Shown piece by piece: positions 45,059-53,543 of a stretch of DNA of 64,000 bases; the first letter of the stretch is position 1; each line of letters opens with the position of its first letter. The notes beneath the pieces are model-generated. The model worked only from the letters and a program-made list of their open reading frames with translations. It ran no database searches and was not told the DNA's origin. The position numbers and the translations under genes were made by a program. Where the stretch lies: positions 1 through 64,000 of the forward strand of contig NZ_JAMJFL010000024.1 of NCBI RefSeq assembly GCF_023544665.1, read 5' to 3'. This stretch comes from Streptomyces sp. YS415. Its GTDB lineage: Bacteria > Actinomycetota > Actinomycetes > Streptomycetales > Streptomycetaceae.

Positions 45059-45740
45059 ACGGGGACGAAGGCGGCAGCGGGCCCGCCCGGTCCAGCAGGC
45101 CCGTGCGGGCCGCCAGGGCCGCTGCCTCGAGCCGCGATCCCACGCCCAGCTTCATCAGGACCCGCTGAACGTGCGTGCGTGCCGTCGACGGAGCGATGCC
45201 CATGCCCGCCGCGATCAGGCGGGTGTCCTCGCCGTCGGCGACCCGGACCAGGACCTCCACCTCCCTCGGTGTGAGCATCTGCAGCAGGCGCTGGCCCTCG
45301 TCGTCCGGCTGGGCCGCCGGATTGAGCAACTCGCTGAAGGCGCCTTGGAGGAGTTGCGGGGCCACCGCGGCCTCACCCGCCCTCGCCTTCATGATCGCCC
45401 GTTCCACTCCCTCGATGCGCTCGTCGTGCCGCACATAGCCCGACGCCCCCGCCGCGAACGCCGCCGCGATCCCCCGCGGACTGGGCACCGGGCCCAGGAC
45501 CAACACCGCCACCTGCGGGCGTTCCCGCTTGATCTTCACCACCGGGTCGAACATCCCCGGCTCGGCCGGTGTCGCCGTCCCCAGCAGGCACACCTCCGGC
45601 GCCCTGGTGATCACCAGCTCCGCCGCCCCCGCGGCCGGTGCCGCCGCGGCCAGCACCCGGTGCCCCCGCAGCTTCAAGGCCGAGGCCAGCGCCTCGGCGA
45701 GCAATCGGTGGTCGTCGACCACCATGAGCCGAACTCCCAT
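45045..45740 (-). CDS. NarL/LuxR-type regulator with degenerate receiver
   Basis: 231 residues from ATG 45740. The N-terminal receiver starts normally (RLMVVDDHRLL) but the phosphoacceptor position reads VCLLGTATP: Gly54 replaces Asp. The switch Lys region is also altered (GYVRHDERI instead of ..KD/KG). The HTH is intact: LTPREVEVLVRVADGEDTRLIAAGMGIAPSTARTHVQRVLMKLGV. It is therefore probably phosphorylation-independent. No kinase is adjacent. Confidence 0.92.
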   Translation of the reverse strand: MGVRLMVVDDHRLLAEALASALKLRGHRVLAAAAPAAGAAELVITRAPEVCLLGTATPAEPGMFDPVVKIKRERPQVAVLVLGPVPSPRGIAAAFAAGASGYVRHDERIEGVERAIMKARAGEAAVAPQLLQGAFSELLNPAAQPDDEGQRLLQMLTPREVEVLVRVADGEDTRLIAAGMGIAPSTARTHVQRVLMKLGVGSRLEAAALAARTGLLDRAGPLPPSSPSPEA

Positions 45741-45909
45741 CGAGCAACCCCCCAGATCCCCACACGTCCCCACCCACACGCCCCCGGGGCGCACCCACGG
45801 GGATGCCCCCGGAAGCTACACGCTTGTTCGACGTTGCGCTCCCCCTACTGGAGAGATGTGCCCCGGATCGCCGAAATTCCTCTCATTCGCGGGTGATGAG
45901 CGGTAAGTG

Positions 45910-45943
45910 CACGGCCCCGCCCCTGAACAGGGACGGGGCCGTG
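45910..45943. terminator. Terminator after the beta-propeller gene pair
   Basis: CACGGCCCCG (45910-45919) pairs with CGGGGCCGTG (45934-45943); an inner CCCTG/CAGGG stem stacks on it with single mismatches and a 2-nt loop. Confidence 0.9.
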
Positions 45944-45962
45944 GCCACAGGCGTTCGATCGG

Positions 45963-47798
45963 CTACTTCGCGCCGAACCCGATCACCAGGTACTCCTCCT
46001 CGCCGCTGCTGCCGAGCTCGCTGGCGAAGACGTCCGACATGAACAGCCGGCCCTGGCCGTACAGGATCTCGGCGTAGTCGGGCAGCATGCTGCGCTCCAC
46101 GTCCATCACCGCCTCCGTGGCCGGGTTCTCCATCAGCTTCGTCTCCTTGAAGGAGCCGCCGTCGAGAGAGACCACCTGGCCGCCCTTGTCGTACGGGCCG
46201 CGCTTGTACGCGATGAGGTTCGGGCCGTCCATGCGCAGGGGCACGAGCTCGTAGCCGTCACCGGCGTCGGCCCGCTGGCCGGTCTGCTTGCCGGTGGCCA
46301 GGTCGAAGGAGACGATCTCGTTGGTGTCGCTGTACTCGGCGGCGCCGTCGTGCTTCTCGGTCGGCACGTAGAGCCGGTCGTTGCCCACGGCGAGCAGACG
46401 GCACTCCTCGATCTTGGTGATGCCGTCGCAGCTGGCGTTGTACTGCTCGCCCGGCGCCGAGATCCGCGCGCGGAGCTTGCCGGTCTTGTTGTCGATGGAG
46501 AAGAAGTCCGAGATCCCGCTGCCGTCCCCGGCGGCGTCACCCACGTCGGCGGCCACCACCAGCGGCTCGGTGGAGACCACGCTGGCGTACTCGATGCCCG
46601 TGTCCATCTTGTACTCCGAGATCACCTTCCCGGACTTCGGGTCGATGTTCTGGATGCTCAGCTTGCGGTCGCCGTACTGACCGCACTTGCGCACCGCCAC
46701 CAGCTTGGGGCCGCCCGCGTAACCGGCGTCGTAGCAGGTGTCGGTCGCCTTGGGTGCCCAGAGCTGGTCGCCGGTGGCGATGTCGAAGGCGGCGCCGCCG
46801 CTGGTGCTGCCGACGGCGACGGTGCTCGCGCTGACCGTGACGTTGTCGAAGCTGATCGGCTGGGTGCCGCTCTCGACCGTCTTGGTCCACAGCTTCTTGC
46901 CCGCGTCGAGGTCGATCGCCGCGACCTGGCTGCAGCCGTAGGACGGGTTGGCCTTGGTGGGCATCTTCGGCTGGTAGGTGATCGCCGTCTTGTTGTCCTC
47001 GGTGGCGTGGTTGCTGCCCTGGCAGACCGGGCCGGGCAGCTCGATCGTCCAGAGCTTCGTGCCCTTGTCGGGGTCGTAGCCGACGACCTCGGCGACGCCG
47101 CTCTTGGCGTACACCGTGCCGGTGAGCCAGGAACCGACCGTGGGGATGGTCCGGTCGTCCTTCACCTCGGGGGCCGGGACCTGGAAGAGCACCTTGGAGT
47201 TGGGGTCGGCGGGCGCCTTCTCCGTCGCCTTGCCGGACGCGGTGCCGCCCGTGCCGCCGGAGTCGCCGCCCTTGTCACCGCCCTCGCCGCCCTTGTCGCC
47301 GCCACCGCCGGTGCCGCCGCTGGAGCTCGCGGTGTCGTCCTTGCCGCCGTCCTCACCGGAGGACGAGGCGTACAGGGCGCCGCCGCCGATGATCAGGGCG
47401 ATCGCCACGACCGCGGCCACGATGATGGCCGCCTGCGCGTTGAACTTCCGCCCGCCGCCCGGCTGTCCCGGCTGCGGCGGCATCGGCATGGTCGGCTGAC
47501 CGGGGTAGCCGTAGCCGGGCTGCTGCCCGTACGGCGGGGTCGGCGGCTGGCCGTACGCCGGGGTGGCGGGCTGGCCCGGGTAGCCGTAACCCGCCGGCTG
47601 CTGGGGATAGCCGTACCCCTGCGGGGGCGTCGGCGGCTGCTGCGGTGCCTGGGGGGCGCCGAAGCCGGGCTGCTGGGCGGGCTGCTGGGGCTGCTGCGGC
47701 GCGCCGAAGCCGGGCTGCTGCGGCGGCTGGTCCTGGGGCGGGCCGAAACCGCCGCCCGAGGGGGGCTGGTTGGGCGGCGGAGGCGGGGGCTGGGTCAT
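45963..47798 (-). CDS. Membrane-anchored PQQ-like beta-propeller protein (copy 2)
   Basis: 611 residues. The cytosolic N-terminus of about 120 residues is Pro/Gln/Gly/Tyr-rich (GFGAPQ and GYGYPQQP repeats). One membrane helix (AAIIVAAVVAIALIIGGGALY, about 125-145) leads to a Gly/Ser/Asp spacer and a C-terminal propeller with repeated blade ends (GTKLWTIELPG, GKKLWTKTVES, GDQLWAPKA). Several Cys suggest disulfides outside the cell. The PQQ ligands are not evident, so a scaffold or sensor role is likelier than a dehydrogenase. It is a paralogue of the gene immediately upstream (51-bp gap). Confidence 0.88.
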   Translation of the reverse strand: MTQPPPPPPNQPPSGGGFGPPQDQPPQQPGFGAPQQPQQPAQQPGFGAPQAPQQPPTPPQGYGYPQQPAGYGYPGQPATPAYGQPPTPPYGQQPGYGYPGQPTMPMPPQPGQPGGGRKFNAQAAIIVAAVVAIALIIGGGALYASSSGEDGGKDDTASSSGGTGGGGDKGGEGGDKGGDSGGTGGTASGKATEKAPADPNSKVLFQVPAPEVKDDRTIPTVGSWLTGTVYAKSGVAEVVGYDPDKGTKLWTIELPGPVCQGSNHATEDNKTAITYQPKMPTKANPSYGCSQVAAIDLDAGKKLWTKTVESGTQPISFDNVTVSASTVAVGSTSGGAAFDIATGDQLWAPKATDTCYDAGYAGGPKLVAVRKCGQYGDRKLSIQNIDPKSGKVISEYKMDTGIEYASVVSTEPLVVAADVGDAAGDGSGISDFFSIDNKTGKLRARISAPGEQYNASCDGITKIEECRLLAVGNDRLYVPTEKHDGAAEYSDTNEIVSFDLATGKQTGQRADAGDGYELVPLRMDGPNLIAYKRGPYDKGGQVVSLDGGSFKETKLMENPATEAVMDVERSMLPDYAEILYGQGRLFMSDVFASELGSSGEEEYLVIGFGAK

Positions 47799-47849
47799 GG
47801 TGTGGCTACCTCAAGAAGGGGACGACTGGGAACGGGACGTGGGAGCGGC

Positions 47850-49646
47850 TCACTTGCCGAAGGCGAGCATCAGCTTCTCCTCCGTCTCGTCACTGCCGGA
47901 CAGGCGCGTGGTCGACAGGTAGAAGCGGCCGTCGATCCAGTCGTAGGTCCCGGAGTAGAAGCTGTCCTCGATGTCGGCCGTGCCCGACGGGTTCTGCAGC
48001 AGCTTCACCGGCTTGTGGCTGCTGCCCGTGGTCGGGATCGACACGACCTGGCCGCCCGACTCCCAGGACGGCTTGACGTAGGCGATGAGCTTGCCGTCCT
48101 CGATCTTCAGCGGCAGCATCGTCTCGTCCGCCGGGGACTTCACGCGCCACTTCTCCTTGCCGTTGGCGAGGCTGACCGCGACGATCTCGTTGGCGCCGGT
48201 GGTGGCCTCGGTGGGCAGGTACAGGGTGGTGGCGTCGGCGGCCACGCCCTGGCAGCCGCGCAGGTCACGCTGGAGGACGGCCCAGCCGCACTCGGGGGAG
48301 AAGCTGTCGTCGACGTCGACCTGCGACTTGATGGAGCCGCCGGAGCCCAGCGTGGAGATGTTCCAGGCGTTCTTCTTCTCGTTGGTGCTGTAGACGACGA
48401 CCGGGTTCAGGGAGTAGATCCGCCCGACCGTCCAGCCCTTGTCGGGCTTCCAGGTCCACTTGGCCTTGCCGGTCTTCGGGTCGAGCTCCTGCACCTCGTC
48501 GTGCTCGTTGGTGCCGCCCGCGCCGCAGGACGAGACGGCGATCAGCTTCTCGCCGCCCGCGAAGGCGGCCGGGAAGCAGGCGTCGCCGTACTTCTTCTTG
48601 TCCCAGAGCTTCTTGCCGGTGGTGACGTCGTACGCCGTGCCGGACTGCGAGCGGCCCACCATCAGCGTCTTGCCGGTGATGGACATCTCGATCTGCAGGG
48701 TGCTGTCGAAGAGTTCGCCGTCGGCGACCTCGCCCTGCCAGCCCTTCTCGCCGGTGTTCAGGTCGAGTTCCTGCAGCTGGTTGCACTCGGCGCGGTCGCT
48801 GGCGCCGCTCATGTACGCGATGACGACCTTGTCCTCGGCCGACTTCTCCGGGGTGACCGCGCAGATCTTCTGCGGGAAGGTGATCGGGTCCCAGGCCGGG
48901 ACGCCGTCACCGACCTTGTAGGCGAAGACCTGCTTGTACGCGGCCTTCACGGCCGTCTCGCCGGTGATCCACAGGCCGGGGGCGTCGGCACCGGAACCGG
49001 GCGCGTCGGGCGCCTCCTTGTACCAGAGCACCTTCGCCTCACCGGCCTTGCGGCCCTCGTTGAGGTTCTCCGGGTCCTCGCCGCCGTCGCCGCTGCCGTC
49101 CCCGGGGTTGACCGGGTCGTCGGAGGCCTTGGGGCCGTCGCTCTGCTGCGCGACCGGCTTCTTCTTCTTGCCGCCGTCGTCGTCACCGCCGGCCACCGCG
49201 AACACGGTGCCGCCGACCACGAGCAGGGCGACCACCGCGGCACCGATGACGAGCGCGGGCTTGCCCTTGAAGGGGTTGCGGGAGCCGCCGCCGGGCGGGA
49301 CGGGCGCACCGGGGTACTGGGGCTGCTGCGGATAGCCGTAGCCGGGCTGCTGGCCGTAGGGGCCGGGCTGCTGGGGCTGGCCGTAGGGGCCCGGCTGCCC
49401 GTAGGGTCCCGGCTGCTGGGCGTACGGGCCGGGCTGGCCGTACGGGCCGGGCTGCTGCTGAGGTGCCTGCGGGTAGCCGTAACCGGGCTGGGGCCCGGCG
49501 GGCGGCGCGCCCTGCGGCGGCGGGGGCGTCTGAGGCGGGCCCTGGGGTGGCGGCGGCGTCTGCGGCGCACCGAAGCCGCCCTGCGGCGGCGGGTCCTGCG
49601 GCGCGCCGAAACCGCCGTGCGGCGGCTGGTTGGGCGGCTGGCTCAT
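47850..49646 (-). CDS. Membrane-anchored PQQ-like beta-propeller protein (copy 1)
   Basis: 598 residues; ATG 49646 after AAGGGGG (longer open frame rejected). Same plan as copy 2: Pro/Gln/Tyr-rich cytosolic tail (repeats of QPGPYGQ), one helix (ALVIGAAVVALLVVGGTVFAVAGG, about 145-170), charged spacer, and a propeller with GEKGWQGEV, GKKLWDKKK, GKAKWTWKP and GKEKWRVKS blades. The two genes are a tandem duplication. A Pro-rich cytosolic tail plus an outer sensor-like domain recalls regions near Streptomyces Ser/Thr kinases, but no kinase is adjacent. Confidence 0.88.
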   Translation of the reverse strand: MSQPPNQPPHGGFGAPQDPPPQGGFGAPQTPPPPQGPPQTPPPPQGAPPAGPQPGYGYPQAPQQQPGPYGQPGPYAQQPGPYGQPGPYGQPQQPGPYGQQPGYGYPQQPQYPGAPVPPGGGSRNPFKGKPALVIGAAVVALLVVGGTVFAVAGGDDDGGKKKKPVAQQSDGPKASDDPVNPGDGSGDGGEDPENLNEGRKAGEAKVLWYKEAPDAPGSGADAPGLWITGETAVKAAYKQVFAYKVGDGVPAWDPITFPQKICAVTPEKSAEDKVVIAYMSGASDRAECNQLQELDLNTGEKGWQGEVADGELFDSTLQIEMSITGKTLMVGRSQSGTAYDVTTGKKLWDKKKYGDACFPAAFAGGEKLIAVSSCGAGGTNEHDEVQELDPKTGKAKWTWKPDKGWTVGRIYSLNPVVVYSTNEKKNAWNISTLGSGGSIKSQVDVDDSFSPECGWAVLQRDLRGCQGVAADATTLYLPTEATTGANEIVAVSLANGKEKWRVKSPADETMLPLKIEDGKLIAYVKPSWESGGQVVSIPTTGSSHKPVKLLQNPSGTADIEDSFYSGTYDWIDGRFYLSTTRLSGSDETEEKLMLAFGK

Positions 49647-49713
49647 CAGCGGTTTCCCCCTTGTGACCGATGTGGCGCCGCGCTCTGTGGCGCTGCGTTT
49701 CCGCCACACCCGT

Positions 49714-49735
49714 GATTCTCAGACGGTTCTCAGAC
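49714..49735. promoter_or_regulatory. 11-bp direct repeats upstream of the beta-propeller operon
   Basis: gattctcagac (49714-49724) and ggttctcagac (49725-49735) are adjacent and differ at one base. An 11-bp period is one DNA turn, the layout of OmpR/PhoP-type response-regulator sites. They lie 68-89 bp upstream of the first gene's ATG (49646). The remaining upstream DNA to 49850 shows no gene. Confidence 0.5.
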
Positions 49736-49850
49736 CGCCTCTTTCTATCACTCGGCACCGACAACCCACCGGGCCGGTGAACGCCTGTTCCCAAGGGACG
49801 ACCGGCTCGTGATACCGCCGTTACGCGCCTTCACGCGCCCTTCACGCCGC

Positions 49851-51653
49851 TTACGCGTCCTCCGCCAGCTCCAGCCAGCGCAGCTCCAGCTCCTCGCGCT
49901 GGTTCGCCAAGTCCCGCAACTCGGAGTCCAGTTCCGCCACTTTCGCGAAGTCCGTGGAGTTCTCGGCCATTTGGGCGTGCAGCTTGGTCTCCTTCTCGGC
50001 GACCTTGTCGAGCTGGCGCTCGATCTTCTGCAGCTCCTTCTTGGCGGCGCGCTGGTCGGCGGCGCTCCGGTCGGGGGCGGCCTTCTCGACGACGGGCGCC
50101 GCCGCGGCGGCCGCCTCCTCCATCCGCCGGCGCCGCTCGATGTACTCGTCGATGCCGCGCGGCAGCATCCGCAGGGTGGCGTCGCCGAGCAGGGCGAAGA
50201 CCCGGTCGGTGGTGCGCTCGACGAAGAACCGGTCGTGGGAGATGACGATCATCGAGCCGGGCCAGCCGTCGAGGACGTCCTCCAGCTGGGTCAGGGTCTC
50301 GATGTCGAGGTCGTTGGTGGGCTCGTCGAGGAAGAGCACGTTCGGCTCGTCCATCAGCAGCCGCAGCAGCTGCAGCCGGCGCCGCTCACCGCCGGAGAGG
50401 TCGCCGACCGGCGTCCACTGCTTCTCCTTGTTGAAGCCGAACGTCTCGCACAGCTGCCCGGCGGTCATCTCGCGCCCCTTGCCGAGGTCGACCCGCTCCC
50501 GCACCTGCTGCACGGCCTCCAGCACCCGCAGGCTCGGGGCGAGTTCGGCGACCTCCTGGGAGAGGTAGGCGAGCTTGACGGTCCTGCCCACGGAGATCCG
50601 GCCGCCCGCGGGCTGCTCCTCCCCCTCGGTACGGGCCGCCTGCGCCATCGCGCGCAGCAGCGAGGTCTTCCCGGCGCCGTTGACGCCGACGAGGCCGATC
50701 CGGTCGCCCGGGCCGAGCTGCCAGGTGAGGTGCTTGAGCAGCACCTTGGGGCCGGCCTGGACGGTCACGTCCTCCAGGTCGAAGACGGTCTTGCCGAGCC
50801 GCGAGGAGGCGAACTTCATCAGCTCGCTGGAGTCCCGGGGCGGCGGCACGTCCTTGATGAGCTCGTTGGCGGCCTCCACCCGGAAGCGCGGCTTGGACGT
50901 CCGCGCGGGGGCGCCGCGGCGCAGCCAGGCCAGCTCCTTGCGGACCAGGTTCTGCCGCTTGGTCTCCTCGGTGGCGGCGATGCGCTCCCGCTCGGCCCGC
51001 GCGAAGACGTAGTCGGAGTAGCCGCCCTCGTACTCGAAGACGTCGCCCTTCTGCACGTCCCACATGCGCGTGCACACCTGGTCCAGGAACCAGCGGTCGT
51101 GGGTGACGCACACCAGCGCGGACCGGCGCTCGCGCAGGTGCTGGGCGAGCCAGGAGATGCCCTCGACGTCGAGGTGGTTGGTCGGCTCGTCGAGGACGAT
51201 CAGGTCCTGTTCGTCGATGAGCAGCTTGGCGAGCGCGATACGGCGGCGCTCACCACCGGAGAGCGGTCCGATGACGGTGTCCAGGCCCTGCGGGAACCCG
51301 GGCAGGTCGAGCCCGCCGAAGAGCCCGGTGAGCACGTCCCTGATCTTGGCGTTGCCCGCCCACTCGTGGTCCGCCAGGTCCCGGATGACCTCGTGCCGCA
51401 CGGTGGCGGCCGGGTCGAGGGAGTCGTGCTGGGTGAGCACGCCGAGGCGCAGCCCGCCGGAGTGCGTGACCCGGCCGGTGTCGGCCTCCTCCAGCTTGGC
51501 CAGCATCCGGATCAGGGTCGTCTTGCCGTCGCCGTTGCGCCCGACCACCCCGATCCGGTCCCCTTCGGAGACGCCGAGGGAGACTCCGTCGAGCAGCGCA
51601 CGGGTGCCGTACACCTTGCTGACGTTCTCGACATTGACCAGATTGACGGCCAT
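49851..51653 (-). CDS. ABC-F ATPase (Uup/EttA-like)
   Basis: 600 residues; ATG 51653 after AGGAGAGTA. Two ABC cassettes: first Walker A GRNGDGKTT, signature LSGGERRR, LDEPTNHLD; second Walker A GVNGAGKTS, signature LSGGERRR, LDEPTNDLD. The linker between them is charged, and the C-terminal about 80 residues form a coiled coil as in Uup (QRAAKKELQKIERQLDKVAEKETKLHAQ). There are no membrane segments. ABC-F proteins act on the ribosome E-site or in DNA/translation stress; antibiotic resistance is possible but not shown. Confidence 0.95.
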   Translation of the reverse strand: MAVNLVNVENVSKVYGTRALLDGVSLGVSEGDRIGVVGRNGDGKTTLIRMLAKLEEADTGRVTHSGGLRLGVLTQHDSLDPAATVRHEVIRDLADHEWAGNAKIRDVLTGLFGGLDLPGFPQGLDTVIGPLSGGERRRIALAKLLIDEQDLIVLDEPTNHLDVEGISWLAQHLRERRSALVCVTHDRWFLDQVCTRMWDVQKGDVFEYEGGYSDYVFARAERERIAATEETKRQNLVRKELAWLRRGAPARTSKPRFRVEAANELIKDVPPPRDSSELMKFASSRLGKTVFDLEDVTVQAGPKVLLKHLTWQLGPGDRIGLVGVNGAGKTSLLRAMAQAARTEGEEQPAGGRISVGRTVKLAYLSQEVAELAPSLRVLEAVQQVRERVDLGKGREMTAGQLCETFGFNKEKQWTPVGDLSGGERRRLQLLRLLMDEPNVLFLDEPTNDLDIETLTQLEDVLDGWPGSMIVISHDRFFVERTTDRVFALLGDATLRMLPRGIDEYIERRRRMEEAAAAAAPVVEKAAPDRSAADQRAAKKELQKIERQLDKVAEKETKLHAQMAENSTDFAKVAELDSELRDLANQREELELRWLELAEDA

Positions 51654-51735
51654 TACTCTCCTGCCCAGGGGGATCGATCGACCCTCCAGGGTAGTCCGCG
51701 CGCCGGGCCCGCGGACCCGGTGTCCGGCGACGCCG

Positions 51736-52638
51736 CTACCCGGAGACCACGGTGGCGCCCGGCGCGGGGCCGGTGGCCACCCGTACCGCCCGGCAGGTGC
51801 CGGACGAGCGCAGCGACTCGGCCACCTTCAGCGCCGACTCCGGGTCCCGCGCGAGGAACGCCGTCGTGGGGCCCGAGCCGGAGACCAGCGCGGCCAGCGC
51901 CCCGGCCGTGCGGCCCGCGGCGAGCGTGCCGGCGAGCTCGGGGAACAGGGAGAGCGCGGCGGGCTGGAGGTCGTTGGAGACGGCCGCGGCGAGCGCGTCG
52001 GGATCGCCCTCGGCGAGCGCGCCGAGGAGGTCCTCGCAGGCGACGGGCGCGGGGATGTCCCGTCCCTGCGCGAGCCGGTCGAACTCCCGGAAGACGGCCG
52101 GCGTCGACAGCCCGCGCGCGGCCACCGCGAACACCCAGTGGAAGGTGCCGCCGGTCTCCAGCGCGCGCAGCTTCTCGCCCCGCCCGGTGCCGAGCGCGGC
52201 CCCGCCGACCAGGCTGAACGGCACATCGCTGCCCAGTTCGGCGCAGATGTCGAGGAGTTCGTCCCGGGAGGCGCGCGTGCCCCACAGCGCGTCGCAGGCG
52301 AGCAGGGCGCCCGCGCCGTCCGCGCTGCCGCCCGCCATGCCGCCCGCGACGGGGATGTCCTTGGCGATGTGCAGGTGCACGTCGGGGCGGATGCCGTAGC
52401 GCGCGGCGAGCGCCTCGGCGGCCCGCACGGCGAGGTTCGTACCGTTCAGGGGGACCTGGTCCGCGTCGGGTCCCGTGCAGGTGACGCGCGGGCCGCCCGC
52501 CGACTCGGTGACGGTGACCTCGTCGTACAGGCCGACCGCGAGGAAGACGTTGGCGAGGTCGTGGAAGCCGTCGGGGCGGGCGGCGCCCACCGCGAGCTGG
52601 ACGTTGACCTTGGCGGGGACGCGGACGGTGACGCTCAC
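51736..52638 (-). CDS. ispE: 4-diphosphocytidyl-2-C-methyl-D-erythritol kinase
   Basis: 300 residues from GTG 52638, overlapping the rsmA stop (GTGA). GHMP kinase features: VRVPAKVNVQLAVGAARPDGFHDLANVF, the ATP loop PVAGGMAGGSADGAGALLACDALWG and VSGSGPTTAFL. It phosphorylates CDP-ME in the MEP isoprenoid pathway. Linkage to rsmA is the usual actinobacterial arrangement. Confidence 0.97.
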   Translation of the reverse strand: MSVTVRVPAKVNVQLAVGAARPDGFHDLANVFLAVGLYDEVTVTESAGGPRVTCTGPDADQVPLNGTNLAVRAAEALAARYGIRPDVHLHIAKDIPVAGGMAGGSADGAGALLACDALWGTRASRDELLDICAELGSDVPFSLVGGAALGTGRGEKLRALETGGTFHWVFAVAARGLSTPAVFREFDRLAQGRDIPAPVACEDLLGALAEGDPDALAAAVSNDLQPAALSLFPELAGTLAAGRTAGALAALVSGSGPTTAFLARDPESALKVAESLRSSGTCRAVRVATGPAPGATVVSG

Positions 52639-53510
52639 TGGGGACCGGACTCCTTGTGCTCGGCGATCCGCGCGAACTCCTCGACCGTCAGGGCCTCGCC
52701 GCGTGCCTGCGGGGAGACGCCCGCCGCGAGGAGCGCCGCCTCGGCGGCCGGCGCGGACCCGGCCCAGCCGGCGAGCGCGGCCCGGAGCGTCTTGCGCCGC
52801 TGCGCGAAGGCGGCGTCGACGACGGCGAACACCTCCTTCTTGGAGGCGGTGGTCCGCACCGGCTCGCTCCGGCGGACCAGCGACACCAGGCCGCTGTCGA
52901 CGTTGGGCGCCGGCCAGAAGACCGTGCGGCCGATGGACCCGGCCCGCTTGACGTCGGCGTACCAGTTCGCCTTCACGGACGGCACGCCGTACACCTTGGA
53001 GCCGGGCGGCGCGGCGAGCCGGTCGGCGACCTCCGCCTGCACCATGACGAGGGTGCGCTCGATGCTCGGGAAGGTGTCGAGCATGTGCAGCAGCACGGGT
53101 ACGGCGACGTTGTACGGCAGGTTCGCCACCAGCGCGGTCGGGGCGGGGCCGGGCAGCGCGGTGACGTGCATCGCGTCGGAGTGGACCAGCGAGAACCGGT
53201 CGGCGCGGCCGGGCAGCCGGGCGGCGACGGTGGCGGGCAGCGCGCCCGCGAGGACGTCGTCGATCTCCACGGCGGTGACCCGGTCGGCCGCCTCCAGCAG
53301 CCCGAGCGTGAGCGAACCGAGCCCGGGCCCGACCTCCACGACCACGTCGTCGGGACGCACGTCCGCGGTGCGGACGATACGGCGCACGGTGTTCGCGTCG
53401 ATCACGAAGTTCTGACCACGCTGCTTGGTGGGCCGCACACCGAGCACGTCCGCGAGTTCACGGATGTCGGCGGGGCCCAGAAGGGCGTCGGGGGTGGGGC
53501 TGGTGCTCAC
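52635..53510 (-). CDS. rsmA: 16S rRNA (adenine1518/1519-N6)-dimethyltransferase
   Basis: 291 residues from GTG 53510. KsgA/Erm motifs: KQRGQNFVID, VVEVGPGLGSLTLGLLEAADRVTAVEID and the catalytic VANLPYNVAVPVL (NLPY). It dimethylates two adenosines at the 3' end of 16S rRNA during 30S maturation. A TACCCT box ends 6 nt before the GTG with no ribosome site, so a leaderless mRNA is likely. Confidence 0.96.
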   Translation of the reverse strand: MSTSPTPDALLGPADIRELADVLGVRPTKQRGQNFVIDANTVRRIVRTADVRPDDVVVEVGPGLGSLTLGLLEAADRVTAVEIDDVLAGALPATVAARLPGRADRFSLVHSDAMHVTALPGPAPTALVANLPYNVAVPVLLHMLDTFPSIERTLVMVQAEVADRLAAPPGSKVYGVPSVKANWYADVKRAGSIGRTVFWPAPNVDSGLVSLVRRSEPVRTTASKKEVFAVVDAAFAQRRKTLRAALAGWAGSAPAAEAALLAAGVSPQARGEALTVEEFARIAEHKESGPQ

Positions 53511-53543
53511 GGGACAAGGGTACGGGCCGGGAAGCGGGCGCCC

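Noticed and set aside
46350..49715. 1121-codon open frame opposite the two beta-propeller genes
   Set aside because: Low-complexity Arg/Gly/Leu/Val translation and no start signal; the minus-strand genes have signal, helix and propeller repeats.
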